From an uncultured Erysipelotrichaceae bacterium (GTDB lineage Bacteria > Bacillota_I > Bacilli_A > RF39 > UBA660): DNA of 38,488 nucleotides. The translations under genes were made by a program, and so were the position numbers. The number at the start of each line of letters is the position of its first letter. Position 1 is the stretch's first letter. The stretch lies in the NCBI GenBank assembly GCA_902786275.1, contig CADACC010000010.1, positions 1-38,488 on the forward strand. The letters run 5' to 3'. The notes beneath the pieces were generated by a model. The model worked only from the letters and a program-made list of their open reading frames with translations. It ran no database searches and was not told where the DNA came from. Of the stretch, positions 14,637 through 24,098 are shown piece by piece.

Positions 14637-16187
14637 ATGGCTGATTTAAATCCCATTTTAACTCTTTGTATTGGACTTTTTGTTGGTGCAATTGCAATTT
14701 TAATTATAAATTTTATAAAAAATAAAAATGTAAATAGAAATGCACAAAAAATTATTGATGAAGCAAAAAAAGAAGCAGATAAACATAGAAGAGATGCTTT
14801 ACTTGAATTAAAAGAAGAATCTTATAAATTAAAACAAGAACTTGATGCTGAAATTAGAGAAAAAAAGGCAGAAAGTAAGGAAGCAGAAGGAAGACTACTT
14901 TCTCGTGAAAATAGTCTTGATAAACGTGAAGAAAATTTACAAAAACGTGACCAAATGCTTGAAGAAAAAGAAAATAATTTAATGAAGAAACAAAAAGAAG
15001 TTCAAGATAAAGAATTAAAAATGGACGAACTTATTAAACAAGAATTAACTGAACTTGAAAAAATATCTGGAATGAGCAAAGATAAGGCAAAAGACTTAAT
15101 TATGAAAAAACTTGAGTCAACAATGGAAAGAGAAATGACTGAGTTTATTAAGGAAAAAGAACAAGAAGCTAAACTAGTTGCTCATGATAAAGCAAAAGAT
15201 TTAATTGTTAGTTCAATGCAACGCTACGCTGAAGATGTTGTTGGTGAACAAACTGTATCTACAATTACACTTCCTAATGATGAAATGAAAGGAAGACTAA
15301 TTGGTAGAGAAGGAAGAAACATTAGAACTATTGAATCTGTTACAGGAGTAGACTTAATTATTGATGATACACCTGAGGCAATAGTTATATCTTCATTTGA
15401 TCCTTATAGAAGAGAAATCGCAAAAATAACTATTGAGACTTTAGTTAAGGATGGACGTATTCATCCAGGAAGAATTGAAGAAGTTTATGATAAAGTATGT
15501 AAAGATATGGATACTAAAGTAACTGAACTTGGTAATAATGCAATTTATGATCTAGGACTTACAAAAGTTGATCCTGAACTAGTTAAATTAATTGGACGTA
15601 TGCATTTTAGAACTAGTTATGGTCAAAATGTATTACAACACTCTATAGAAGTTGCAAGACTTTGTGGTCTTATGGCATCTGAACTTGGAGAAAATATTAA
15701 TTTAGCTAAAAGAGCTGGACTTTTACATGATATTGGTAAAGCAATTGATTCAGAAATAGAAGGAAGCCATGTTGATATTGGTGTTGATATTGCTAAAAAA
15801 TATCATGAAGATGATGTTGTTATTAATGCTATTGCATCACACCATGGAGATGCAAAACAAGAGTATACTATATCAGTTTTAGTTCAAGTAGCTGATACTT
15901 TATCTGCTGCTAGACCTGGAGCTAGAAATGATTCTCTTGAAAACTATATTAAGAGACTTGAACAACTTGAAGAAATTGGTAATTCATATGATGGTGTCGA
16001 AAAAACATATGCAATGCAAGCTGGTAGAGAAGTACGTGTTATCGTTAAACCTGATGAAGTTGATGATTTAACATCACATAAGATTGCAAGAATGATGAAA
16101 GAAAAAATTGAATCTGAAATGCAATATCCAGGTACAATAAAGATTACAGTTGTTCGTGAAACAAGAGCTCAAGAGGAAGCAAAATAA
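14637..16187 (+). CDS. rny: ribonuclease Y
   Basis: A 516-residue protein of usual length. Order: N-terminal membrane anchor (about 8-26), a long charged coiled coil (35-190), a KH RNA-binding domain ([16 protein letters not shown] around 219-234) and an HD domain with QHSIEVA (H335) and LLHDIGK (H364, D365). RNase Y is the membrane-bound endoribonuclease that starts much mRNA decay in Firmicutes. GGAGG lies 8 bp before the ATG. It is in the recA-rny order of Bacillus and shares the neighbourhood with RNase J (18061), its usual partner in decay. Confidence 0.97.
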   Translation: MADLNPILTLCIGLFVGAIAILIINFIKNKNVNRNAQKIIDEAKKEADKHRRDALLELKEESYKLKQELDAEIREKKAESKEAEGRLLSRENSLDKREENLQKRDQMLEEKENNLMKKQKEVQDKELKMDELIKQELTELEKISGMSKDKAKDLIMKKLESTMEREMTEFIKEKEQEAKLVAHDKAKDLIVSSMQRYAEDVVGEQTVSTITLPNDEMKGRLIGREGRNIRTIESVTGVDLIIDDTPEAIVISSFDPYRREIAKITIETLVKDGRIHPGRIEEVYDKVCKDMDTKVTELGNNAIYDLGLTKVDPELVKLIGRMHFRTSYGQNVLQHSIEVARLCGLMASELGENINLAKRAGLLHDIGKAIDSEIEGSHVDIGVDIAKKYHEDDVVINAIASHHGDAKQEYTISVLVQVADTLSAARPGARNDSLENYIKRLEQLEEIGNSYDGVEKTYAMQAGREVRVIVKPDEVDDLTSHKIARMMKEKIESEMQYPGTIKITVVRETRAQEEAK

Positions 16188-16197
16188 AATATATAAA

Positions 16198-16224
16198 AAC
16201 AAACCATTTTTGGTTTGTTTTTTT
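16198..16224 (+). terminator. terminator of rny
   Basis: AACAAACCA/TGGTTTGTT stem with a TTTT loop and T-run. The right arm also holds the -35-like TTGTTT of the next promoter. Confidence 0.85.
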
Positions 16225-16243
16225 ATGTTTAATTTGATATAAT
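16215..16243 (+). promoter_or_regulatory. promoter of the herA-like gene, overlapping the rny terminator
   Basis: TTGTTT (16215-16220) and TATAAT (16238-16243) with 17-bp spacing. The -35 box is inside the rny terminator hairpin. Confidence 0.6.
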
Positions 16244-16268
16244 TTTTACTAGAATAGAGGTTGATTAG

Positions 16269-18029
16269 ATGTTTGGTGAACTAATACGTATTGACGGAAA
16301 CATTGTTATCGTAAAAAACCTTGTTGGTAAGGTCAACTTACAATGTCTTAATTATCATGTAATCATACCTGAGAAAGAAAGAAACGTAGTCGGGGAAATA
16401 TTACATATTTCTGAGGAAACAATAGAAATAAATTTAGTTGGAGAGATTATTAATAATCGATTCACTTTAGGTATGACTAAAAAACCTGGATCAGTTGAAA
16501 ATGTAAGATTTTTATATAAAAGTGAACTTGAACTTTTAATTGGTCATCAAAATGATATTGATGGTGAGTTTGAAGTTGGTGCATCATGTATTTATAATGG
16601 GTATAAAGTATGTGCTCGTACAAATACTTTTTTTGCCAATCACTTTGCAATTCTAGGTAACTCTGGTTTTGGTAAGTCATGTGGTGTTGCCAGACTTTTA
16701 CAAAATATTTTAAAGAATAAGAATAATCGAATTCCGCAAAATGCACATATTGTTTTATTTGATGCATATGGAGAATATAATCAAGCTTTTGATAGTTTAA
16801 ATCAAATTCCTGGTTTAAACTTTAAAAAGTTTACTACAGAATTTACAAGAAATAGCGATGCTGAAATACTACAGATACCAACATTTTTACTTGATGAAGA
16901 TGATTATACACTTTTACTTAATGCAGATTCTACAAGTCAAATGCATGTTATTAAAAAAGCATTAAAACTTGTTTACATATTTAATTCTGGAAATAGTGAT
17001 TTACTTCAATATAAAAATGAAATAATAGCTAAATGTATTATGGATATTTTATCAACAGGTAAAACTGCATCTCAGTTAAGAGACCAAATTGTAGCAGTTT
17101 TAACTAACTATAATACACCAGATATTAATCTTGATACGATTATTAGTCAACCTGGTTATAATAGAACACTAAGACAATGTTTAAATATTGATGATCAAGG
17201 TAAAATGGGCGCTTTAAATTTAGTTATTGAAGAACTTCAAAAGTATACTAAAGTTAATTCTGAAGAATTAACTCCTGTATTTGATTTTAATTATACACTT
17301 GAAGATTTTTATTACGCTCTTGAGTTTTCACTAATTAGTGAAGGATCTATTAATAGTCAAAGATCTTATGAAAAGAACAATTTACTTAAAAATAGATTAC
17401 TTAATATAATAAATAGTGAATATCGTAGATATTTTAATGTTGATAGATATATTTCGAAAGAAGAATTTATTACTAATTTATTTAAAACTGCAACAGGTGA
17501 AAATAATCAACTTGTTAATATTAACTTAAATAATGTTGATGATAGATTTGCAAAAAATATTGTTAAAATATATTCGAGAATGTTTTTTGAATATTCAACA
17601 AAGTTAGAGGATAGAGGAAGTTATCCAATTCATATAATCTTAGAGGAAGCTCATAGATATATTCAAAATGACATTGACCTAGAACTACTTGGTTACAACA
17701 TTTTTGATAGAATTTGTAAAGAAGGTCGTAAGTATGGTGTTATTTTGGGTATGATTACTCAAAGACCATCTGAACTTACAACTACAGTTTTATCACAATG
17801 TACTGATTACGTTGTATTTAGAATTTTCCATCCAGAAGATTTAAAAATAATTGAAAGTATTTCAACAAATATAACAGTTGATTCAATTGAAAGAATTAAG
17901 TCTCTTTCTCCTGGTAATGCATTTGTATTTGGTACAGCTTTCCAACTTCCTACATTTGTTCAACTTGAAATGCCAAATCCACAACCAAAAAGTGCAAGTG
18001 TTAATGTTGAAAATTTATGGTATCAATAA
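16269..18029 (+). CDS. HerA-type DNA translocase ATPase
   Basis: A 586-residue FtsK/HerA superfamily ATPase. An N-terminal HAS-barrel-like region (GELIRIDGNIVIVKNLVG) precedes Walker A GNSGFGKS (130-137), Walker B-like HIVLFDAYGEY and the second acidic IHIILEEAHRYI. Near the C-terminus GRKYGVILGMITQRPSEL and TTVLSQCTDYVVFRI form the sensor and arginine-finger region typical of HerA. HerA forms hexamers that pump double-stranded DNA; archaeal HerA pairs with NurA nuclease, and bacterial ones may pair with nucleases or Sir2 proteins in defence. No such partner is adjacent here: it lies between RNase Y and RNase J as a single-gene unit. RBS AGAGG is 8 bp upstream. Function in this organism is unknown. 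Confidence 0.85.
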   Translation: MFGELIRIDGNIVIVKNLVGKVNLQCLNYHVIIPEKERNVVGEILHISEETIEINLVGEIINNRFTLGMTKKPGSVENVRFLYKSELELLIGHQNDIDGEFEVGASCIYNGYKVCARTNTFFANHFAILGNSGFGKSCGVARLLQNILKNKNNRIPQNAHIVLFDAYGEYNQAFDSLNQIPGLNFKKFTTEFTRNSDAEILQIPTFLLDEDDYTLLLNADSTSQMHVIKKALKLVYIFNSGNSDLLQYKNEIIAKCIMDILSTGKTASQLRDQIVAVLTNYNTPDINLDTIISQPGYNRTLRQCLNIDDQGKMGALNLVIEELQKYTKVNSEELTPVFDFNYTLEDFYYALEFSLISEGSINSQRSYEKNNLLKNRLLNIINSEYRRYFNVDRYISKEEFITNLFKTATGENNQLVNINLNNVDDRFAKNIVKIYSRMFFEYSTKLEDRGSYPIHIILEEAHRYIQNDIDLELLGYNIFDRICKEGRKYGVILGMITQRPSELTTTVLSQCTDYVVFRIFHPEDLKIIESISTNITVDSIERIKSLSPGNAFVFGTAFQLPTFVQLEMPNPQPKSASVNVENLWYQ

Positions 18030-18061
18030 AAAAGATTTACTTAAAAAAGTAAATCTTTTTT
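18028..18061. terminator. bidirectional terminator between the herA-like gene and RNase J
   Basis: A 15-bp arm AAAAAAGATTTACTT pairs with its complement at 18047-18061. A- and T-runs on both sides let it serve the two convergent genes. Confidence 0.9.
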
Positions 18062-19734
18062 TATGATTGTTTAACTTCCATAATTACTGGAAGAATAATA
18101 GGTCTTCTTCCTGTAAGTTCATTAATAAATGGATGAAGTTCAAGAATTATTTGGTTCTTTAAATCTAGATAGCTGTATGTATTATTTTGTAAGTAATTCT
18201 TAACAATGTCATTTATTTTATTTTCTATTTGTTGAATTAAGGCTTGGTTTTCATTAACCATTACAAAACCTCTAGTTGTAACGTTTGGTTTAATTAGTAA
18301 AGTTCTTGTTAGTGGATTGATGTTTAGTATAGTAACTAAAATACCATCGCGGCTCATTAGTTTTCTATCTTTAATAACAACTGATCCAACTTCACCAATT
18401 CTAGATCCATCTACATAAACATCTCCGGCTTGTACTTTTCCTTCTTTTTTAGCTCCATCTTTTGTTAATAAGACAACATCACCATTTTGACATACAAATG
18501 TATTTTCTTTTGGAACACCACAACTTTCAGCTAAATTACAGTGTTCTGTTAACATTCTATATTCACCATGTATTGGCATAAAGTATTCTGGTTTAATTAA
18601 TCTAAGCATCCATCTAAGTTCATCAGCTTTAGCGTGACCTGATGTATGAACATTACTTAGTTCTGAATTTGTAAATACTTTAACGCCTTTTAAATAAAGT
18701 TTATTTATAACTCTATTTATACTTGCAGCATTACCTGGAATAGGTGATGATGAAAATACAACTAAATCATCAGGCATTAATGTAACTTGTTTATGAACAC
18801 CATTTGCAATTCTTGATAAAGCTGCAAGTGGTTCACCTTGTGTACCAGTACATAAAATACATATCTCATTTTTCTTTAAATCTTTAGCTTTATTAGCATC
18901 AATAAATATTGATCTATCATCTAAAAGACCATTATTTAATGCTATCTCAATTGCATTTTCCATACTTCTTCCGTATGTAATGATTTTACGATTATTTTCT
19001 TTACATGTTTCAACAATATGTTTAAGTCTAAATATATTTGATGCAAATGTTGCGATAATAACACGACCAAAATGTCTAGAAATAATATCATTTAATGTAT
19101 CATCAACAAAACTTTCAGAATTTGAAAAGCCAGGAACTAAAGCATTTGTTGAATCAGCAAGTAGGATCTTAACACCTTTTTTGCCTAGTTCAGCCATTTT
19201 GTGTAAGTCAGCCATAGGGCCAATTGGAGTTAAATCAAATTTAAAGTCTCCTGTGTGGAAAACTATACCATTTGGTGTATGAACAGCTATAGCAAAACTT
19301 TCTGGTATTGAGTGTGTTGTTGTAACAAATTCAACAAAGAAATGTTTTGTTTTGATTGTTGAATCTTTATCAATAGTTTCAAAATCATTATATGGTATAT
19401 TTCGATCATTTAATTTCTTTAAAATTAAATCTTTAGCAATAGGAGATGCATATATTTTAGGTATTTTTACACTTTGTAGTAAAAATGGTATACCACCTAT
19501 GTGATCTTCATGACCGTGAGTTATAATTAAAGCTTTAATTTTATCTTCATTTTGTTTTAAGTATGTAAAATCTTGAATAACGTAGTCAACTCCTAAAAGT
19601 TCATCTTCAGGAAACATTACTCCAGCATCAATTATAATTATTTCATCATCATGAGTTATACAATACATGTTTTTTCCAACTTCGCCTAAACCACCTAAAG
19701 CGATTACAGACGTAGTTTGTCCGTCATTTTTCAT
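18061..19734 (-). CDS. rnj: ribonuclease J
   Basis: A 557-residue metallo-beta-lactamase/beta-CASP RNase of usual length. Motifs: IIIDAGVMFPED, the zinc motif THGHEDHIGG, THSIPES, HTGDFKFD, LADSTN, and in the beta-CASP and later parts IATFASN, CTGTQGEP, TSGHAKADE and MPIHGEYRML. RNase J combines endonuclease and 5'-3' exonuclease activity and matures rRNA and decays mRNA. In Bacillus rnjB lies near recA and rny, so this could be the J2 counterpart, but as the only copy visible I cannot assign J1 or J2. The start at ATG 19734 gives the standard GGLGEVGKNMY N-terminus. Confidence 0.95.
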   Translation of the reverse strand: MKNDGQTTSVIALGGLGEVGKNMYCITHDDEIIIIDAGVMFPEDELLGVDYVIQDFTYLKQNEDKIKALIITHGHEDHIGGIPFLLQSVKIPKIYASPIAKDLILKKLNDRNIPYNDFETIDKDSTIKTKHFFVEFVTTTHSIPESFAIAVHTPNGIVFHTGDFKFDLTPIGPMADLHKMAELGKKGVKILLADSTNALVPGFSNSESFVDDTLNDIISRHFGRVIIATFASNIFRLKHIVETCKENNRKIITYGRSMENAIEIALNNGLLDDRSIFIDANKAKDLKKNEICILCTGTQGEPLAALSRIANGVHKQVTLMPDDLVVFSSSPIPGNAASINRVINKLYLKGVKVFTNSELSNVHTSGHAKADELRWMLRLIKPEYFMPIHGEYRMLTEHCNLAESCGVPKENTFVCQNGDVVLLTKDGAKKEGKVQAGDVYVDGSRIGEVGSVVIKDRKLMSRDGILVTILNINPLTRTLLIKPNVTTRGFVMVNENQALIQQIENKINDIVKNYLQNNTYSYLDLKNQIILELHPFINELTGRRPIILPVIMEVKQS

Positions 19735-19782
19735 AAAAATCTCTTCTTTCTTTAAAATAAAACAAGTTTAATAACTGATAAT

Positions 19783-19811
19783 AATATATCATAAATAGCA
19801 TGATTTGTCTA
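19783..19811 (-). promoter_or_regulatory. promoter of RNase J
   Basis: On the minus strand TAGACA (19811-19806) and TATATT (19788-19783) with 17-bp spacing, about 50 bp upstream of the start. Confidence 0.55.
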
Positions 19812-19866
19812 GTGTATGACCATTTAGTGTACAGTTTTAAAGTACTTTTATGTTATTTATTATATA

Positions 19867-19875
19867 TGTTATAAT
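19867..19875 (+). promoter_or_regulatory. extended -10 promoter of ftsY
   Basis: TGTTATAAT, an extended -10, 34 bp upstream of the ftsY ATG. No good -35 is visible 17 bp upstream. The 174 bp between RNase J and ftsY hold only these two divergent promoters. Confidence 0.6.
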
Positions 19876-19908
19876 ATATAAGTAGTTTACAAAAAAGGAG
19901 GCATATTT

Positions 19909-20907
19909 ATGGGATTATTTAGCAAAATTAAAAGTATATTAAATAAGAATAAAGATTTAGAAACTAAGACAGAAGAAGAAAAAGAAGAAATACAAAAATA
20001 TGATGAAGGCTTAGAAAAAACAAGAAAAGAATTTGTTTCTAAGTTATCTCTTCTTGGTATTAAATTCAATAAAGTATCTGAGGAATATTTTGAAGAATTA
20101 GAAGAAGTATTAATTAATGCTGATTTAGGTGTAAATACAGTAATGAACTTTATGGACAGACTTAGAAAAAGAGTTAAACAAGAAAACATAACAGATACTA
20201 AGTTTTTAAATGAAGTTATCGTTGATGAACTATTTATTGTGTATGTTAATGGTGAATCTATTTCTGATAAAATCAATATTCAAGAAAAAAACCCAACAGT
20301 AATACTTATGGTTGGTGTAAATGGTGTAGGTAAAACAACAACAATTGCTAAGCTTGCTTATAAATACCAAAATGAAGGTAAAAAAGTAATGATGATAGGA
20401 GCTGATACATTTAGAGCTGGTGCAGTTACACAGCTTAATGAATGGGCGGATAAACTTGGTTGTTTATTTTTAGGTAGTGATGAAAAAGATCCTGCATCGG
20501 TTGTATATGATGGGCTTGTTAAAGCTAAAGAAGAAAATGTTGATATTGTATTTATTGATACAGCTGGAAGACTTCAAAATAAAGTTAACTTAATGAATGA
20601 ACTTGAGAAAATCAATAAAGTTATTGGAATGCATGTTGATGGCGCACCACATGAAACTTTATTAGTTATTGATGCATCAACTGGTCAAAATGGTATTTCT
20701 CAAGCTAAAGCATTCAAAGAAATAACAAATATAACAGGTATAGTTTTAACTAAACTTGATGGAACTGCTAAAGGTGGTATTGTTCTTGCTATTAAAGAAG
20801 AGGTAAATATTCCTGTTAAGTTTATTGGACTTGGTGAAAAAATGACTGATTTAAAAACATTTGATATTGAAAACTATATATATGGTTTATTTAAGGATAT
20901 GATGTAG
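19909..20907 (+). CDS. ftsY: signal recognition particle receptor FtsY
   Basis: A 332-residue SRP receptor. A short charged N-terminal segment (1-40) lacks a long acidic domain, then the N domain helices and the G domain: GVNGVGKTTT (136-145), DTFRAGAVTQL, IDTAGRLQNK and LTKLDGTAKGG. C-terminal GLGEKMTDLKTFD is typical of FtsY. It docks the SRP-ribosome complex at the membrane and forms a GTPase pair with Ffh (22779). Start chosen from GGAGG upstream of ATG. It directly precedes ylxM as in Bacillus. Confidence 0.96.
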   Translation: MGLFSKIKSILNKNKDLETKTEEEKEEIQKYDEGLEKTRKEFVSKLSLLGIKFNKVSEEYFEELEEVLINADLGVNTVMNFMDRLRKRVKQENITDTKFLNEVIVDELFIVYVNGESISDKINIQEKNPTVILMVGVNGVGKTTTIAKLAYKYQNEGKKVMMIGADTFRAGAVTQLNEWADKLGCLFLGSDEKDPASVVYDGLVKAKEENVDIVFIDTAGRLQNKVNLMNELEKINKVIGMHVDGAPHETLLVIDASTGQNGISQAKAFKEITNITGIVLTKLDGTAKGGIVLAIKEEVNIPVKFIGLGEKMTDLKTFDIENYIYGLFKDMM

Positions 20908-21207
20908 ATGAAAGATTATGTTTATTATAATGACTTATTTATTATTTATGCATCACTACTTACACAAAATGAAAGAGAAACATTTAAAGATTATTATCAA
21001 GAAGATTTATCATTAACTGAAATATCTGAAAACAAAAGTGTAAGTCGAGCTGCTGTTCAAAAGATGATTAAAAATGTTTTAGATAAGCTTAATTATTATG
21101 AATCTAAATTACACATATATAAAAATAATAAAAAGTTAGAAGATTGTTTATCTATTAATGATATAAATGATATTAAAAAGATAATTAATGAAATATTGGA
21201 GGGATAA
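20908..21207 (+). CDS. ylxM: YlxM-family helix-turn-helix SRP-associated protein
   Basis: A 99-residue protein resembling YlxM/p13: a sigma-region-4-like helix-turn-helix (LTQNERETFKDYY then LSLTEISENKSVSRAAVQKMI) and a C-terminal helix. YlxM proteins lie between ftsY and ffh and are reported to act on SRP assembly or GTPase control. The ATG follows the ftsY stop with no gap, so translation is coupled. The helix-turn-helix need not imply DNA binding. Confidence 0.85.
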   Translation: MKDYVYYNDLFIIYASLLTQNERETFKDYYQEDLSLTEISENKSVSRAAVQKMIKNVLDKLNYYESKLHIYKNNKKLEDCLSINDINDIKKIINEILEG

Positions 21208-21211
21208 GTAA

Positions 21212-22207
21212 GTGAATAATTTCTTTATGGCTTTTCCTCCATTAATGTTTATATTTATATTTATTATTATAATTATTGGGACCGTAAAAAATGGAAGAAG
21301 AAAAAAAGTTGTCTTAAAAGAAGAAATTGTTAATAAATATAAAAGTATTGCTTATGATTTAATTAATAATAATCCAGAATTTGATAAAGCAAGATCTAAT
21401 TATAAAATCCAATCTTTATTTGCATATTTATTTTTAGGTCTTTCACTTGCATCTATGTTTGTATTTGTTCAACTAAATGTTTTATTCGGGATTTTAGGAT
21501 TTATTTTATGTATGGTTATTTTTATCGTTATTATTTCAAAAAGAAATGATAAAGCTATTTTTAATAATGTACTTCCAAAAGTATTAAATAGATTTAATAG
21601 TGATATTATTTATGATCACTATAAAAAAATGGATAAAAGTATTTATAGGGAAGCCAGATATGAAAGCTTCGATAGATATTCATCTGATGATTATATAACA
21701 GGTAAAGTGCATAATTGTCCGTATGAAATGGCTGAGGTACATACCGAAAGAAGACATACTGATAGTAAAGGTAGAACACATTACTCAACCATATTTCATG
21801 GTATGTTCGCAAAAATCACTTTAAGTAAGAGTTTTGATGGGTATTTATCAATTGTTAATAATAAAATAAAGTTATTTAATAGAGATCAATATATCACTAT
21901 TGATAATGAAGCATTTGAAAAAATATATGATGTATTTACTGATGATAAAATAAAAGCGATGAGACTTTTAACACCAGATGTAACTACTAAAATGATTGAT
22001 ATATATAATGATACGGGCTTATATTTTGAAATAAAAATATATGGTAATAATCTATATTTAAGAGTGTACACTTCTGCAATGTTTAGTTTTGCATTTTCTA
22101 ATGTAGAAAAAGAATCTAAGGATATAGCAAATAGTATTGCTAAACTTGATAGTATTTATAAAATTACTGAAAATATAATAAATGAAATAGAAGGGTTTGA
22201 TGTTTAA
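21212..22207 (+). CDS. DUF3137 membrane protein
   Basis: A 331-residue membrane protein: one hydrophobic segment at 8-25 and a hydrophobic hairpin at about 70-108, then a soluble domain with the DUF3137-type stretch MAEVHTERRHTDSKGRTHYS, FHGMFAKITLSKSFDGYL and a later region with LYFEIKIYGNNLYLRVYT. The function of the family is not known to me; members often sit beside LemA proteins, as here. The GTG start is chosen because GGAGGG lies 8 bp upstream. The stop overlaps the lemA start by one base (TAATG), showing tight coupling. Its place within the ftsY-ylxM-ffh cluster is unusual. Confidence 0.75.
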   Translation: MNNFFMAFPPLMFIFIFIIIIIGTVKNGRRKKVVLKEEIVNKYKSIAYDLINNNPEFDKARSNYKIQSLFAYLFLGLSLASMFVFVQLNVLFGILGFILCMVIFIVIISKRNDKAIFNNVLPKVLNRFNSDIIYDHYKKMDKSIYREARYESFDRYSSDDYITGKVHNCPYEMAEVHTERRHTDSKGRTHYSTIFHGMFAKITLSKSFDGYLSIVNNKIKLFNRDQYITIDNEAFEKIYDVFTDDKIKAMRLLTPDVTTKMIDIYNDTGLYFEIKIYGNNLYLRVYTSAMFSFAFSNVEKESKDIANSIAKLDSIYKITENIINEIEGFDV

Positions 22208-22722
22208 TGCCATTTTTAGTAATAATTGGAGTAACTGCATTTTTCATATTTTTAGAATTTAATTCTATTATATATTTAAGAAATAGAGCAAGAAGAAGTT
22301 ACTCAGTAATTGATGTATTTTTAAAAAAGAGATTTGATTTAATTCCTAATTTAGTTGAAACTGTAAAAGGTTATACTAAATATGAAGGTGAAACTATTGA
22401 AAATATCGTTAAACTAAGAAATAAGTTTAGTGATGGAGATTATAGCGCAGGAAGTAAACTTAATAGTGAGTACACTAAACTTTTAGCTCTAGCTGAAAGT
22501 TATCCTGAATTAAAAGCATCAGAAAACTTTTTAAAGTTACAAAAAGAGTTAACTAAAGTTGAAAATGAGATAGCAGCATCTAGAAGACTTTATATAAATG
22601 ATGTTACCAACTATAATACAAAGATACAAAAATTTCCTCATATGATATTTGCTCTTTTTATTGGAGCTAAACCTATGGAACTTTTATCATTTGCAACTGA
22701 AGAGGTTAAGGTTAAGTTTTAA
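22207..22722 (+). CDS. LemA family protein
   Basis: A 171-residue protein with an N-terminal membrane segment (about 3-20) and the conserved LemA helices: [73 protein letters not shown]-like order, and FPHMIF. LemA proteins are anchored with a helical domain, of uncertain role; some occur with membrane metalloproteases or DUF3137. Its ATG overlaps the stop of the DUF3137 gene. Confidence 0.9.
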   Translation: [171 protein letters not shown]

Positions 22723-22747
22723 AGATAGATTAATCTATCTTTTTTTG
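22721..22747 (+). terminator. terminator of the ftsY-ylxM-DUF3137-lemA operon
   Basis: Perfect palindrome AAAGATAGATT/AATCTATCTTT followed by T-run. It contains the lemA stop at its left end and runs straight into the ffh -10. Confidence 0.8.
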
Positions 22748-22754
22748 TTATAAT
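22746..22754 (+). promoter_or_regulatory. extended -10 promoter of ffh, fused to the upstream terminator
   Basis: TGTTATAAT directly follows the terminator T-run, 24 bp before the ffh ATG. Confidence 0.6.
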
Positions 22755-22778
22755 TATTAATTGTAAGGGTGATATAAA

Positions 22779-24080
22779 ATGTTTGAATATATGGGAGACA
22801 GAATTAGTAAAGCTATCAAAAATATTCGTGGTATGGGTAAAATTACTGAAGATAATATTTCTGATGCAATGAGAGAGATTCGTGTTGCTTTACTTGAAGC
22901 AGATGTTAACTATCAAGTTGTAAAAGAATTCATTAATAATGTTAAGGATAAATTATTAGGTGAAGAAGTACAAAAATCTTTAAAACCAGATGAATTATTT
23001 ATTAAAGTTATCAAAGATGAACTTGTTACGTTATTAGGAGGCGATTATAAACCTCTTGAAGTTAATAAAAAACCTACAGTTCTACTTTTAGCTGGTTTAC
23101 AAGGTTCAGGTAAAACAACTACTGCCGGTAAACTTGCTAATTATTTAAGAAAAAAACATGCTAAGAAACCTATGCTTGTTGCATGTGATATTTATAGACC
23201 TGCTGCTATAGATCAACTTCAAACTATCGGTAAACAATTAGGTATTGAAGTTTATACTGAGGGAAAGAAAAATCCTGTTGAAATAACTAAAAATGCATTA
23301 TCATATGCAAAGAAAAATGGATATGACTATATAATTATCGATACTGCTGGTCGTTTACAAGTTGATGAAGCTTTAATGCAAGAATTAAAGGATATAGCTG
23401 AAGTATCAAATCCTGATGAAGTAATTTTAGTAATTGATGCTATGATGGGTCAAGATGCTATAAATGTAATTAATGGATTTAATGATGCTTTAAATTTAAC
23501 TGGTGCAATACTTACTAAATTAGATGGTGATACTAAAGGTGGAGTTGCACTATCTGTTCGACATTTAACCAATGTTCCAATTAAATTTGTAGGTGACTCT
23601 GAAAAACTTGATGGATTATCAGAATTTTATCCTGAAAGAATGGCAGAACGTATTTTAGATATGGGAGATATTTTATCTATTGCTGAAAAAGTTGAAAGTG
23701 TTATCAGTGAAGATGAAGCTAAATATTCTGCTAAGAGAATGCAATCTGGTAAATTTGATTTAGAAGATTTCTTAACTACTATGAAACAAATAAAGAAGTT
23801 AGGTCCTCTAGAAAAAATACTTAAAATGCTTCCTCAAGCAAGGTCTATGGGACTTTCTAATGTTCAGGTAAATCCAAAAGATATGGCTCATGTTGAAGCT
23901 ATAGTTTTATCAATGACACCAAAAGAAAGACGTAATCCAGATATTTTAAAAGCATCTCGTAAACAAAGAATTGCCAAAGGCTCTGGAAGAAGCGTTGAAG
24001 AAGTAAATAGACTTTTAAAACAATTGGAACAAATGAAACAAATGATGAAACAAATGAGTAATGGCAAGATGCCGTTTTAA
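22779..24080 (+). CDS. ffh: signal recognition particle protein Ffh
   Basis: A 433-residue SRP54. N domain to about 90, G domain with AGLQGSGKTTTAGKLA (from 105), DIYRPAAIDQL, IIDTAGRLQVDE and LTKLDGDTKGG, and a Met-rich M domain (from about 300) with RMQSGKFDLEDFL, SMTPKERRNPDIL, SRKQRIAKGSGRSVEEVN and a final run of Lys, Gln and Met ending GKMPF. It binds signal peptides and SRP RNA and pairs with FtsY. RBS AAGGGTGAT precedes the ATG. It has its own promoter. Confidence 0.97.
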   Translation: MFEYMGDRISKAIKNIRGMGKITEDNISDAMREIRVALLEADVNYQVVKEFINNVKDKLLGEEVQKSLKPDELFIKVIKDELVTLLGGDYKPLEVNKKPTVLLLAGLQGSGKTTTAGKLANYLRKKHAKKPMLVACDIYRPAAIDQLQTIGKQLGIEVYTEGKKNPVEITKNALSYAKKNGYDYIIIDTAGRLQVDEALMQELKDIAEVSNPDEVILVIDAMMGQDAINVINGFNDALNLTGAILTKLDGDTKGGVALSVRHLTNVPIKFVGDSEKLDGLSEFYPERMAERILDMGDILSIAEKVESVISEDEAKYSAKRMQSGKFDLEDFLTTMKQIKKLGPLEKILKMLPQARSMGLSNVQVNPKDMAHVEAIVLSMTPKERRNPDILKASRKQRIAKGSGRSVEEVNRLLKQLEQMKQMMKQMSNGKMPF

Positions 24081-24098
24081 TGAATAGGAGGTTTTATT

